This document shows, one piece after another, positions 7,250 through 15,970 of a stretch of DNA of 26,981 nt. The position numbers were made by a program, and so were the translations under genes. This DNA comes from CAYVGO01 sp964450725 (GTDB taxonomy: Bacteria; Bacteroidota; Bacteroidia; Bacteroidales; UBA932). The notes under the pieces were generated by a model, which saw nothing but the letters and a program-made list of their open reading frames with translations, made no database searches and was not told where the DNA came from. Every line of letters begins with the position of its first letter. Positions within the stretch are counted from its first letter, which is position 1. The DNA lies in contig CAYVGO010000030.1 of the NCBI GenBank assembly GCA_964450725.1, forward strand, positions 1-26,981, given 5' to 3'.

Positions 7250-8515
7250 TTAATCCTCTTTTTCAGTGTAAGGTAGAGGTAAGTCAATACTAAAAACAGT
7301 GTTACCGGGACTGCTTTCTTTCATGAAAAGATGTCCTTCGTGCTGCCGGATAATCTGTTTACACAAACTGAGCCCGATACCTGTTCCTGTAGATTTGGTC
7401 GTAAAAAATGGAATAAAGATTTGTTCTTGTATGTCATAAGGAATGCCTGCACCGTTGTCTGATATGTCTATCTGCAACCGGTCGCCCTGCTGTACTGTTA
7501 TATCAATCTTACCGTCGATTTTTTCTTCTAATGCCTGCATGGAGTTTTTTAGCAAGTTAAGAAATACTTGAGATAGTTGACTCTTATCTCCTTTCATTTC
7601 TATAGACAAGGGTTGGCATTGCAGGGTAAAATAGATATTACGTTCAGTAAAATCAGATTGTAATAGTTCCCACAGATTGTGAAGAAGATTTGTCAGAGAG
7701 AACAGACTTTTCTCCGGTGGTGGCAAGTAAGAAAAATGGCGAAAAGATTCGGTGAATTCCATCAGTCGTTCGCTTTGAGTGTGTATGATTTGCAGACCAC
7801 TGACCACCTTTTTCTGTATTCCCGGATAGGTGGTCAGTGTTTGTGAAAGGGAGATAATCGGAGCAATGGTATTCATTATTTCATGAGTAAGTACATGGGT
7901 CAACTTTCCCCAGGACTCACTTTCCTGGTCACTAAGTTCGTCGCCAATATCCTTGATTGAAAGTAGTGTAATTACCTCTCCCTGCAGTTTCATTCGGCTT
8001 TGCGAAAGACTTAGGTTTTCTTTACGTTTCAGCAGTTGCTCTATTTGTAGTCGGTTGATAAGTTGTTGGCATCCTAATAATGTATGTGCTGCGCTGTTGG
8101 CTATAATGATTTTACCGTATTCATTCCATGCAAGTATTCCGTCGGGAACTTCTTCCAATAGCGACCGATAAAAGTGTTCTTGCTTTTGATTCTTTTCCCT
8201 GACTTGAGAAAGTAACGTATTGATACGGTTCAGCGACTGGTTGAGTTGCTTTTGTTCCTTGCCCATATTGTGCTCGGGAAAGTAGAGCATATTGTCATTA
8301 TCTTCTACGGCATTGAGGAAATATTTTATTTTCCGGTTAAAGAAATTGAGTTCATGCGTCAGTTTGACCATCAGATACAGAGCACAGAGGATAAACAGAC
8401 TGCCGATGATGTATCCGATATGAAACAAAACCATCCAAAGACCTATTCCCAGTACGGTCAAGATCAGTAAAACATATACCAGAATAGTAAAATATATTCG
8501 GCGACTGAATAGCAT
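7250..8515 (-). CDS. Sensor histidine kinase (NtrB-like partner of the adjacent regulator)
   Basis: The 421-residue membrane kinase has two close N-terminal transmembrane segments (about residues 8-30 and 33-51) with almost no periplasmic loop. A cytoplasmic linker with coiled-coil character follows (85-115), then a PAS-like domain (about 115-190, PDGILAWNEYGKIIIAN). The phospho-acceptor box is LTHEIMNTIAPI with His211. The ATPase domain shows the N box NLLKNSMQAL (321-330), G1 DNGAGI (353-358), F box and G2 TGIGLSL. The phospho-acceptor box has an N after HEIM as in many Bacteroidetes NtrB-like kinases. It starts 3 bases after the stop of the response regulator gene and is surely its partner. 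The short periplasmic part suggests that it senses a signal within or near the membrane, as expected of a cell-envelope stress sensor. Confidence 0.92.
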   Translation of the reverse strand: MLFSRRIYFTILVYVLLILTVLGIGLWMVLFHIGYIIGSLFILCALYLMVKLTHELNFFNRKIKYFLNAVEDNDNMLYFPEHNMGKEQKQLNQSLNRINTLLSQVREKNQKQEHFYRSLLEEVPDGILAWNEYGKIIIANSAAHTLLGCQQLINRLQIEQLLKRKENLSLSQSRMKLQGEVITLLSIKDIGDELSDQESESWGKLTHVLTHEIMNTIAPIISLSQTLTTYPGIQKKVVSGLQIIHTQSERLMEFTESFRHFSYLPPPEKSLFSLTNLLHNLWELLQSDFTERNIYFTLQCQPLSIEMKGDKSQLSQVFLNLLKNSMQALEEKIDGKIDITVQQGDRLQIDISDNGAGIPYDIQEQIFIPFFTTKSTGTGIGLSLCKQIIRQHEGHLFMKESSPGNTVFSIDLPLPYTEKED

Positions 8516-8518
8516 AGT

Positions 8519-9862
8519 TTACAACTTGAAACGTTTTAACTTATTGTATAAAGTCTGGCGACTAATCCCTAACTGTTCTGCAGCGGCAGTCAGATTGCCG
8601 TGATTTTTAAGGATGGCCATTTCAATGGCTTGTCGTTCTACTGTCTCCATGTTCTGCACAGGTGCAGCAGTCTCCGGCAATGGTCGGGTTTGTTTTACTA
8701 AAATATCTTTGGGACGAATTGTACTTCCCTCGCACAGAATCACAGCTTTTTCAATAGCATGTTGTAATTCACGAATATTACCCGGCCAGTGATAGTCCCG
8801 CAGTTTATCAATGGTTTGTGGGTGAATCTGTATATCACGCCGCTGGTATTGGGCACTAAACTTACGCAGAAAAATGTCGATAAAAAGTAAGATATCATCT
8901 CCACGTTCGCGTAAGGATGGGATTTCTAAATGAATAGTATTGATTCGGTAAAACAAATCTTCCCGAAAGTTTCCCAGTTCTACCATTGTCGGAATATCTT
9001 TGTTGGTCGCTGAGATTAATCGAAAATCCACAGCCGTTAGTTTATTGCTTCCCAACCGTGTTACATTACGACTTTGCAATACCGTAAGTAGTTTGGCTTG
9101 CAAAGGCAGGGTGAGATTACCTATCTCGTCCATAAATAACGAACTTCTGTTCGCTGCTTCAAATTTACCCGGGCGGCTCTCGTGTGCATTGGTAAATGCT
9201 CCGCGTTCGTGCCCGAATAATTCACTCTCGAATAGAGTTTCGCTAATAGCCCCCATATCTACGGTTAGCATTGGGCGAGTATTACGTACAGACTGCCGGT
9301 GTATTTCCCTTGCCAGCATCTCTTTTCCCGTACCGTTTTCTCCGGTGATTAAGATGTTGGCATCGGTTTGGGCTACTTTAGTTACTGTTTTCATCAGTTG
9401 CAACATGACCGGAGAATGTCCTACAACCATTTCCAAACCCTCTTTTTTCTCCTTTGGGCGATGATTAACTTTGCCTGTAGCATGATTTCGCCATGCTTCT
9501 TTTACTTTTTCGAGTAGCGTTTTGTTATCCCAAGGCTTCAGCAAAAAGTCGGTTGCACCATGCTTGAGTGCTTTTACAGCGAGTTCTACATCTCCGTAAG
9601 CTGTCAGCATCACGACCGGAAGAGCAGGTAAAATGCCATGTATCTGTTTTAACCAATAAAGTCCTTCGTTACCATTACTGATTCCGGCAGAAAAATTCAT
9701 ATCCAAAATCACAACATGAACTTGTTTAGTAGAAAGTATCGAAGTAATCTGGTGGGGATTAGATGCCGTCAGTATATTGCTAAACTCGGCTTCGAGCAAC
9801 AGTTCAAGCGATGCCAGTACACTCTTGTTATCGTCCACTATCAAAATTGTTCCTGCCTTCAT
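8519..9862 (-). CDS. Sigma-54-dependent response regulator, NtrC family
   Basis: The 447-residue protein has three domains in order. The receiver (1-125) has the acidic pocket Asp10-Asp11, phospho-acceptor Asp54 in VVILDMNF, and Lys109. The AAA+ ATPase (about 145-385) has Walker A GENGTGKE (174-181), ESELFGHERGAFTNA (213-226) and Walker B SLFMDEIGN (241-249). A Fis-type helix-turn-helix at the C-terminus (NLTAAAEQLGISRQTLYNKL) completes it. The sigma-54 contact loop reads GAFTNA rather than GAFTGA. It should bind upstream sites as a dimer, oligomerise after phosphorylation and use ATP to open promoters held by RpoN. It lies upstream of the kinase gene and divergent from the efflux operon, whose upstream region carries matching dyad repeats and a -24/-12 promoter. 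Those are its most likely targets. Confidence 0.95.
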   Translation of the reverse strand: MKAGTILIVDDNKSVLASLELLLEAEFSNILTASNPHQITSILSTKQVHVVILDMNFSAGISNGNEGLYWLKQIHGILPALPVVMLTAYGDVELAVKALKHGATDFLLKPWDNKTLLEKVKEAWRNHATGKVNHRPKEKKEGLEMVVGHSPVMLQLMKTVTKVAQTDANILITGENGTGKEMLAREIHRQSVRNTRPMLTVDMGAISETLFESELFGHERGAFTNAHESRPGKFEAANRSSLFMDEIGNLTLPLQAKLLTVLQSRNVTRLGSNKLTAVDFRLISATNKDIPTMVELGNFREDLFYRINTIHLEIPSLRERGDDILLFIDIFLRKFSAQYQRRDIQIHPQTIDKLRDYHWPGNIRELQHAIEKAVILCEGSTIRPKDILVKQTRPLPETAAPVQNMETVERQAIEMAILKNHGNLTAAAEQLGISRQTLYNKLKRFKL

Positions 9863-9927
9863 GTCTCTTGTTTTTTCTCAGATTTATGGGGTAAAGGTAT
9901 TGATTTTTACCTCTTCCAGCAAGAGAG

Positions 9928-9944
9928 CGTCCAATATTTAGACG
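9928..9944. promoter_or_regulatory. Dyad operator copy 1 (putative regulator binding site)
   Basis: CGTCCAATATTTAGACG is a 17-base imperfect palindrome of the form yGTCnAAnnnTTnGACr, with arms CGTC and GACG plus AA/TT. It is the outermost of three related sites in the intergenic region. Its centre lies about 150 bases before the expected start of the efflux transcript. Confidence 0.6.
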
Positions 9945-9967
9945 TTTTAAGCCAAAGATTATACAAC

Positions 9968-9984
9968 TGTCCAATAGTTAGACA
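9968..9984. promoter_or_regulatory. Dyad operator copy 2 (putative regulator binding site)
   Basis: TGTCCAATAGTTAGACA has perfect outer arms TGTC and GACA and the inner AA/TT pair of the same yGTCnAAnnnTTnGACr pattern. It starts exactly 40 bases after copy 1, close to four DNA turns, so both sites face the same side of the helix. Confidence 0.6.
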
Positions 9985-9990
9985 TACGTG

Positions 9991-10007
9991 CGTATAACTT
10001 TTAGACA
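9991..10007. promoter_or_regulatory. Dyad operator copy 3, weaker (putative regulator binding site)
   Basis: CGTATAACTTTTAGACA keeps the full right half-site (TTnGACA) and a degenerate left half-site. It starts 23 bases after copy 2, about two helical turns. It lies about 54 bases upstream of the putative -24 element. Confidence 0.45.
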
Positions 10008-10060
10008 CAGCCCTTTCTAAGCAAGAGACATATTGCTGTTTATTAGTTAATTGCAAATCA

Positions 10061-10076
10061 TGGCATGTTATTTGAT
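10061..10076 (+). promoter_or_regulatory. Sigma-54 (RpoN) -24/-12 promoter for the efflux operon
   Basis: TGGCATG, four bases, then TTGAT fits the TGGCAyr-N4-TTGCw consensus with the invariant GG and correct 10-base GG to G-A spacing. The one deviation is GA in place of GC at -12. It is oriented towards the TolC-like gene and would give a leader of about 135 bases. Its position downstream of three dyads and next to an NtrC-family gene supports the call. Confidence 0.55.
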
Positions 10077-10222
10077 TATTATCTGTAGTCTCTTACAGAG
10101 ATTCTTTTGATGATACGGATACAATGATTGATGTTAACCAAAATATGTATTCTTTTGAACTTTCCACAACAGTGGTAACCGTTTGAAAATACACGTTTTG
10201 CTAAACAAGAATAGAAAACAAT

Positions 10223-11536
10223 ATGAAAAAACTATTATTTACTTTTTTTCTTATTCCTGTGATGGTTTATACGCAACAACCAATATCACTTGACGAGTGT
10301 ATTTATTTGGCATGGAAGCAGAATCCGAGTTTTCGTAACAGCACTATTGGGGTAAAAGAGGCACAGATGGATTATGTTGCCTCTATTGGTAACTTTCTGC
10401 CTCGCATCAGTGTATCGGCACAGGCCGACAAAAACTGGGGACGTTCTATTGACCCAAACACCAACGGATATACTACAGAAACGTTTGATGAAGGTACGGT
10501 AGGAATGGATATGACGCTTTCTTTGTTTGAGGGATTTTTACGTATTAACCGTGTACGTTTTGAAAAACTGAAGTGGGAATACAGCCAATGGGAACTCAAA
10601 GACCGACAGAATAATCTGGCTTACCAAGTGATAGATTCCTATTATAAACTGCTGCTCGAAGAACAAATGCTTGCACTTACCCGTGAACAAAACATATTGA
10701 GTGAACACTATCTGAAACAAATAGAGACCTTTGTTGAACTGGGACTCAAATCTTCATCAGACCTGCAAGAAGTCAGGGCACGCCGAGAAGGCGATTTGTA
10801 CCGTTGCCGGGTGCGTGAAAATAGTTATCAACTGCAAATACTTCAACTCAAGCAACTGCTCAATATGCCGAAAGGAGATATGCTTACGGTGCAAGACACC
10901 CTTATGTATGATACTCTTCCTTCATTTCCTGTTCCACAATCAGAGAGCCTCTACTTGCACTCTTTGGAAGTAATGCCTTTCTATAAGATGATAGAATTGC
11001 AGCAAAAAGTGGCACACAAACAGTATGCTATCGCTGGCGGAAAGTTTTCGCCTGTCATATTTGCCCGATTCTCTCTATCGTCTTACTATATAGATGGCGT
11101 TTCAACCAAACAATTGAATAATAATCTTGGGAAATATGTTGGTATTGGCGTTTCCATGCCTCTGCTGAGCGGTTTGGAACGACTCACTACTCTGCGAAAA
11201 CAAAAACTGAATATATACAGATGGCAAAATGAACAAGAGCAGGCAAAGCAACAACTTTATACAGAAGTGGAGCAAACTGTCCTCTCTCTTCATGCCGGAT
11301 GCAGGGAACACCAACAAGCATTATTACAAATGAACGCAGAGAAGCAAGTATTACGGGAGTCTGAACGAAAGTGGAGAGAAGGGCTTGTATCTGTATTTCA
11401 ACTCATGGAGGCACGTAACCGGTTTATTGCTGCCAAAGCCGAACTGGTACGCGTAAGATTACAGTTGGAGATGAACATTAAAATGGAAAAGTATTACCGT
11501 ACAGGATGCTTTATAGAAACTGAATATACCCAATAA
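10223..11536 (+). CDS. TolC-like outer membrane efflux protein
   Basis: The 437-residue protein has a signal peptide (residues 1 to about 18, KKLLFTFFLIPVMVY). It shows the two-fold outer-membrane-efflux-protein architecture: ISLDECIYLAWKQNPSF at the start of the first repeat, long amphipathic helical stretches with many Gln, Glu and Leu, and a beta-strand segment SVSAQADKNWGRSID with TVGMDMTLSLFEGF. The second half has IGVSMPLLSGLERLTTLRKQKLN followed by a second long helical hairpin with GLVSVFQLMEARNRFIAAKAELV. It should form a trimeric channel spanning the outer membrane and periplasm. It is the first gene of a four-gene operon with the adaptor, permease and ATPase, and follows a putative sigma-54 promoter. 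Confidence 0.9.
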   Translation: MKKLLFTFFLIPVMVYTQQPISLDECIYLAWKQNPSFRNSTIGVKEAQMDYVASIGNFLPRISVSAQADKNWGRSIDPNTNGYTTETFDEGTVGMDMTLSLFEGFLRINRVRFEKLKWEYSQWELKDRQNNLAYQVIDSYYKLLLEEQMLALTREQNILSEHYLKQIETFVELGLKSSSDLQEVRARREGDLYRCRVRENSYQLQILQLKQLLNMPKGDMLTVQDTLMYDTLPSFPVPQSESLYLHSLEVMPFYKMIELQQKVAHKQYAIAGGKFSPVIFARFSLSSYYIDGVSTKQLNNNLGKYVGIGVSMPLLSGLERLTTLRKQKLNIYRWQNEQEQAKQQLYTEVEQTVLSLHAGCREHQQALLQMNAEKQVLRESERKWREGLVSVFQLMEARNRFIAAKAELVRVRLQLEMNIKMEKYYRTGCFIETEYTQ

Positions 11537-11552
11537 AACCCATGATGTTGTG

Positions 11553-12800
11553 ATGGATATAATGATTAAACCTAAACATAGAATTAAACGTAAACACCTC
11601 TACCTGATTATCGGAGGAGGAGTATTCATTATCTTTATTCTTTATTTTCTTTTTCGTGATACAGCTTCCTCTATGACAGTAGAGACGGGTAGTTTGACCA
11701 TTGCCACCACTCTCCACGGAGAGTTTAATGACTACATCCGTATCATCGGACAAGTAATGCCCAGTCGCATTATTTATATAGATGCCATTGAAGGGGGACG
11801 CGTAGAAGAACGTTTGAAAGAAGAAGGTGCAATAGTCAAAACTGGTGAAGTGATTCTTCGTCTCAGTAATCCGTTGCTCAATATCGGTATTTTGCAGAGT
11901 GAGGCAGACTTGGCTTATCAGGAGAATGAACTTCGCAATACCCGTATCAATATGGAACAAGAGCGCTTACGATTGAAGCAGGAACGTATAGGATTACATA
12001 AAGATTTGGTGGTAAAACAGCGTCGCTATGAACAGTATCAACGTCTGATGAAAGAGGAATTGATAGCAAAGGAAGACTACCGACTTGCCACAGAAGACTA
12101 CCAAGCAGCAAAAGAACAACTGATGCTCATTGACGAGCGTATTGGTCAAGATAATATTTTCAGAGAAAACCAGATTAGCAGTTTAGATGAGAACATTCGC
12201 AACATGAAACAAAGCCTTGCACTGGTACGCGAGCGAATAGAGAATCTGAAAGTGAAAGCTCCTATCGATGGACAGGTAGGTAATCTTGAGGCACAGATAG
12301 GGCAGTCTATTGCTGCCGGAGAACATATAGGACAGATAATTACCCCAGATCTCAAAGTACAAGCACTAATTGACGAACACTATGTTGAAAGAGTGGTTTC
12401 CGGTTTGCCTGCTGACTTTACCCGCGACAACGTCAACTATAAACTTGAAGTTACAAAGCCTTATCCCGAAGTAAAGGACGGTCAGTTTCGTACAGATTTG
12501 CAATTTATTGCCGGGAGACCTGAGAACATCCGTCCCGGACAAACATATCACATCAATTTGCAGTTGGGAGACCCTACTGAAACAATACTGATTCCTCGCG
12601 GAAGTTTTTTTCAGGTTACTGGCGGACAGTGGGTATATGTTGTAGATGAAAGCGGTAACTTTGCCGCAAAATGCCCTATTCGCATCGGACGACAGAATCC
12701 ACAATACTATGAAGTAACCGAAGGGTTAAAACAGGGCGACAAGGTGATTATATCCGGTTACGAACTGTTTGGCAATAATGATAAATTGATATTGAAATAA
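11553..12800 (+). CDS. HlyD-family periplasmic adaptor (membrane fusion protein)
   Basis: The 415-residue protein has an N-terminal transmembrane anchor (about residues 16-34). It is followed by a beta-barrel/lipoyl part (GGRVEERLKEEGAIVKTGEVILRLSNP), a long coiled-coil hairpin rich in Glu, Gln and Arg (about 100-225), the second lipoyl half (LKVKAPIDGQVGNLEAQIGQSI) and C-terminal barrel domains ending VTEGLKQGDKVIISG. It links the inner-membrane ABC permease to the TolC-like channel. The ATG at 11553 follows a GTG in frame; MDIMIKPKHRIKRK gives a normal basic cytoplasmic tail before the anchor. It starts 16 bases after the TolC-like stop and ends 4 bases before the permease gene, typical operon spacing. 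Confidence 0.9.
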   Translation: MDIMIKPKHRIKRKHLYLIIGGGVFIIFILYFLFRDTASSMTVETGSLTIATTLHGEFNDYIRIIGQVMPSRIIYIDAIEGGRVEERLKEEGAIVKTGEVILRLSNPLLNIGILQSEADLAYQENELRNTRINMEQERLRLKQERIGLHKDLVVKQRRYEQYQRLMKEELIAKEDYRLATEDYQAAKEQLMLIDERIGQDNIFRENQISSLDENIRNMKQSLALVRERIENLKVKAPIDGQVGNLEAQIGQSIAAGEHIGQIITPDLKVQALIDEHYVERVVSGLPADFTRDNVNYKLEVTKPYPEVKDGQFRTDLQFIAGRPENIRPGQTYHINLQLGDPTETILIPRGSFFQVTGGQWVYVVDESGNFAAKCPIRIGRQNPQYYEVTEGLKQGDKVIISGYELFGNNDKLILK

Positions 12801-12804
12801 AGAC

Positions 12805-15210
12805 ATGAACTACATTACACAAGTAATACGAAGTCAGAGAGTCAAAAAGTCATTGACACTGATAAACATAATCGGATTATCGGTTTGCGTTGCAGCCGCA
12901 CTTCTCATTATTCTTTACGTTTGGTCTGAAATGACTTACGATTCATTTCACGACGGTGAACGTGTTTATCGGGTAGAAAGTCGTTTATATGAGAGCGAAA
13001 CCTTGACGGACAATTGGGCAACAACGGCTTACGGGCATGCCCCGACCATGAGTAGAGAAATTGCAGGGATAGAAAAATATGTCCGTGTAACAGCACAAGA
13101 CCGTGAACAGGTAGTGAACTATGATGACCGGAAGTTTACTGAAGAGCGATATTGTTATACCGAACCTGCGTTCTTTGAGATATTCAACTTCCCTATCATC
13201 AAAGGAGAAAAGAGTGGACAGTTGGTTCGTCCAAACACCATAGTACTTACTCAGAGTGCGGCAAGCCGTTATTTTGGAGAAGAAGAGCCGCTGGGAAAGA
13301 TACTGACCTTCAGTACAGCCTCTTCACAGCAGAACTTTGAAGTAACGGGGATAATAGCCGATATGCCCGTCCGCTCCCACATCCATTATGATTTCCTACT
13401 CTCCTTCAACACCATACCCAAAGAGCGACAAGACATCTGGTATATTCACGGAGTATATACCTATGTTCGGTTATTGCCCGGAGTAACACCGAAAGAGATA
13501 GAACAATCATTTCTTAGTATATCCGATAAATACAAGACTAATGCATTGAAGCATAAAGTTTGGGCTGTAGAACTGATTCCCTTGCAAGATATTCATCTCA
13601 CTCCACAGAAAGGCTATGAAAAAGAACTAAAGGGTAGTCGAATCGCAGTATTTATTTTGTTAGTAATGTCTGTTACCCTGTTATTGATTGGCTGGGCTAA
13701 TGCCTTAAACCTTACAGTAGCCAGATTTCTCGAACGTGGTCGTGAGTTTGGGCTTCGCAAAGCATTTGGTGCTTCCCGTCGCCAGATTATTATTCAAGGA
13801 CTTTTGGAGTCGGGTTTTATGAACTTGCTGGCTACACTCGTCGCTTTCGGACTTTTGGAACTACTGTTACCTCTTATTTACCGCTGGGCGGGACAGAGTT
13901 TCGGTACAGATATTATTATACAACCCGCCTTTTGGGGTATTGTAGTGCTTATCCTACTTGTCGGTACGTTGGTCGTAGGACTTTACCCTTCGTTGTTGAT
14001 GATAACAATTCGTCCTTCCGAAATCATGCGTGGAAAATTATTACACGGTAAACGTGGTAACAGAATCAGAAAAGTACTAATTGTAGTTCAGTTTATGATT
14101 TCCTTCGTATTAATTGCAGGTACATTGACCGTTGTTCTACAAGTACGTTACATGCAGCAAGAGGCAACATCTGACCTTCAGGCTACGATATTGGTCATCA
14201 AATATCCTTCCTTCACCAACGGACTGGCATTGCGAATAGAAAGTTTTACCAAACGTCTCAAACAACGCGCAGATGTAAGCCATGTTACAGTCTCTGGGGC
14301 TGTTCCGGGAGTGGAAGTTGCGAATTATTTTGCTAACCGTCCCTATGGCAGCGATTTTTCACAGGTAAAACTAATACAGATGTTTTCCGTTGACTACGAC
14401 TATCTGGGTACTTACATGCCTCGTATGGTTTGTGGTCGCAGTTTCTCTGAGGAATATGGAGGTGATCTTAATCGAGTGGTGTTGAATAGAGAGGCTGTCA
14501 AACTGCTTGAATATGATGCTCCGGAGGCGGCATTGGGACAGCAACTTAAAATGGAGGTCGTCAATGAACCACTTGAGATTGTGGGAGTAGTAGAAAATTA
14601 TCACCAGCAATCGCTTGCCGTACCCTATAAACCGATCATCTTCTTTCTCAAAGAGCGTGTTCCCTTTATTACTACACCTTATATTTCCGTCCGCTTTACT
14701 GGTGAAGATAACTCTGATGCGGTGGCAACCATTGAGCAAATGTATAACGAATATTTCCCTACTTCCATCTTCTCTTACTTCTTTCTGGATGACTTTAATC
14801 AACATCTCTATAAAGCTGACCGCAACTTCGGATGGATATTTGCCGGTGCTTCTATGCTTGCCGTATTTGTGGCTTGTCTGGGATTATGGATTGTTACCTT
14901 ATTTTCTACGCTATCCCGCCTGAAAGAAGTAGGTATCCGTAAAGTGCTCGGTGCAAATAAAATCAATCTATTCTTTGTCTTGACAAAAGAACTGCTGTTG
15001 CTCACCATACTGGCTTCTGTTGTAGGAATTCCTGTATCGGCGGTGCTAATGAATAGTTGGCTGGAAACCTATGCTTTCCACATTGCTTTACCTTGGTGGG
15101 TTTATGGACTGGCTTTCGTTCTGTTAATGCTGATTGCTTTCCTTACAGTACTTCAGCAGGTGTGGCGAACCATCCGCTTGAAGCCAATGCGTATTTTGAA
15201 ATATGAATAA
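12805..15210 (+). CDS. MacB/FtsX-type ABC transporter permease
   Basis: The 801-residue membrane protein has the double FtsX layout seen in Bacteroidetes. The first transmembrane helix is at about residues 18-41, followed by a MacB-type periplasmic domain (VYRVESRLYE onward, with TGIIADMPVRSHIHYDF). Three helices with RGREFGLRKAFGASRRQII follow at about 280-400. A second copy of the same plan starts with a helix at about 425-450, a second periplasmic domain and C-terminal helices with RLKEVGIRKVLGANKINLFF. The paired GLRKAFGA and GIRKVLGA motifs are the cytoplasmic coupling helices that contact the ATPase. Proteins of this type act by mechanotransmission, driving substrate from the periplasm through the adaptor and TolC. 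The ATPase is a separate gene just downstream rather than a fused domain as in classical MacB. Confidence 0.9.
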   Translation: MNYITQVIRSQRVKKSLTLINIIGLSVCVAAALLIILYVWSEMTYDSFHDGERVYRVESRLYESETLTDNWATTAYGHAPTMSREIAGIEKYVRVTAQDREQVVNYDDRKFTEERYCYTEPAFFEIFNFPIIKGEKSGQLVRPNTIVLTQSAASRYFGEEEPLGKILTFSTASSQQNFEVTGIIADMPVRSHIHYDFLLSFNTIPKERQDIWYIHGVYTYVRLLPGVTPKEIEQSFLSISDKYKTNALKHKVWAVELIPLQDIHLTPQKGYEKELKGSRIAVFILLVMSVTLLLIGWANALNLTVARFLERGREFGLRKAFGASRRQIIIQGLLESGFMNLLATLVAFGLLELLLPLIYRWAGQSFGTDIIIQPAFWGIVVLILLVGTLVVGLYPSLLMITIRPSEIMRGKLLHGKRGNRIRKVLIVVQFMISFVLIAGTLTVVLQVRYMQQEATSDLQATILVIKYPSFTNGLALRIESFTKRLKQRADVSHVTVSGAVPGVEVANYFANRPYGSDFSQVKLIQMFSVDYDYLGTYMPRMVCGRSFSEEYGGDLNRVVLNREAVKLLEYDAPEAALGQQLKMEVVNEPLEIVGVVENYHQQSLAVPYKPIIFFLKERVPFITTPYISVRFTGEDNSDAVATIEQMYNEYFPTSIFSYFFLDDFNQHLYKADRNFGWIFAGASMLAVFVACLGLWIVTLFSTLSRLKEVGIRKVLGANKINLFFVLTKELLLLTILASVVGIPVSAVLMNSWLETYAFHIALPWWVYGLAFVLLMLIAFLTVLQQVWRTIRLKPMRILKYE

Positions 15211-15221
15211 GATAATATAGT

Positions 15222-15911
15222 ATGAATATGATTAAAACAGAAAAACTGACAAAACTATTTACCACAGAAGAGGTACAGACAAAAGCTCTCAATGAGATAT
15301 CCTTACAGATAGAACAGGGAGAGTTTGTAGCCATCATGGGACCTTCGGGTTGTGGTAAATCTACGTTACTGAATATTTTGGGAACACTCGACTCTCCTAC
15401 GTCTGGCTCATACTGCTTTGACGGAAAACAGATAGAGACAATGAGCGAAAGCCAATTGACCCTCCTGCGTAAGGGCAATCTGGGATTTATCTTTCAGAGT
15501 TTTAATCTGATTGACGAACTTTCTGTTTACGAAAATGTAGAATTACCTTTGGTATATCTGGGAATTAAGGGGCGAAAACGTAGGGAGATGGTCAAACGGG
15601 TACTCGAAAAGGTAAATCTATTACATCGTATTAACCACTTTCCTCAACAACTTTCCGGGGGACAACAGCAGCGTGTAGCTATTGCTCGCGCAGTAGTTGC
15701 TGAATGCAAATTACTGCTTGCCGATGAACCTACTGGTAATCTTGATTCGGTCAACGGCATAGAAGTAATGGAACTGCTGAGTGAACTTAATCGTCAGGGA
15801 ACTACCATTATAATAGTTACTCATTCACAGCGAGATGCTGCGTATGCTCACCGTGTTATTCAGTTATTCGACGGACAAATTGTAGCGGAAAATATCAATC
15901 GTTTTGCGTAA
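15222..15911 (+). CDS. ABC transporter ATPase, LolD/MacB family
   Basis: The 229-residue nucleotide-binding protein has all ABC motifs: Walker A GPSGCGKST (40-48), Q-loop in FIFQSFNL, signature LSGGQQQR (144-151), Walker B LLLADEP (164-170), D-loop GNLDS and switch His201 in IVTHSQ. Length and sequence fit the LolD/FtsE/MacB-type subfamily that partners FtsX-like permeases. It starts 11 bases after the permease stop and is the last gene of the export operon. A second ATG two codons in (15228) is possible. No convincing terminator is seen in the 59 bases before the convergent ACT-domain gene. Confidence 0.93.
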   Translation: MNMIKTEKLTKLFTTEEVQTKALNEISLQIEQGEFVAIMGPSGCGKSTLLNILGTLDSPTSGSYCFDGKQIETMSESQLTLLRKGNLGFIFQSFNLIDELSVYENVELPLVYLGIKGRKRREMVKRVLEKVNLLHRINHFPQQLSGGQQQRVAIARAVVAECKLLLADEPTGNLDSVNGIEVMELLSELNRQGTTIIIVTHSQRDAAYAHRVIQLFDGQIVAENINRFA

Positions 15912-15970
15912 CTTGGTTGAATAAAAGGTCGGGAAACTTTGCAGAAATCAGGTTGATTTTTAATTGTGTA

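Noticed and set aside
9000..9464. A 154-residue plus-strand open frame inside the response regulator gene
   Set aside because: It is antisense to the conserved AAA+ domain; such long shadows are common opposite well-conserved genes.
10174..10188. A second sigma-54-like promoter (TGGTAACCGTTTGA) nearer the TolC-like gene
   Set aside because: The distance between the GG and the TTG part is one base too short; sigma-54 promoters do not tolerate this spacing.
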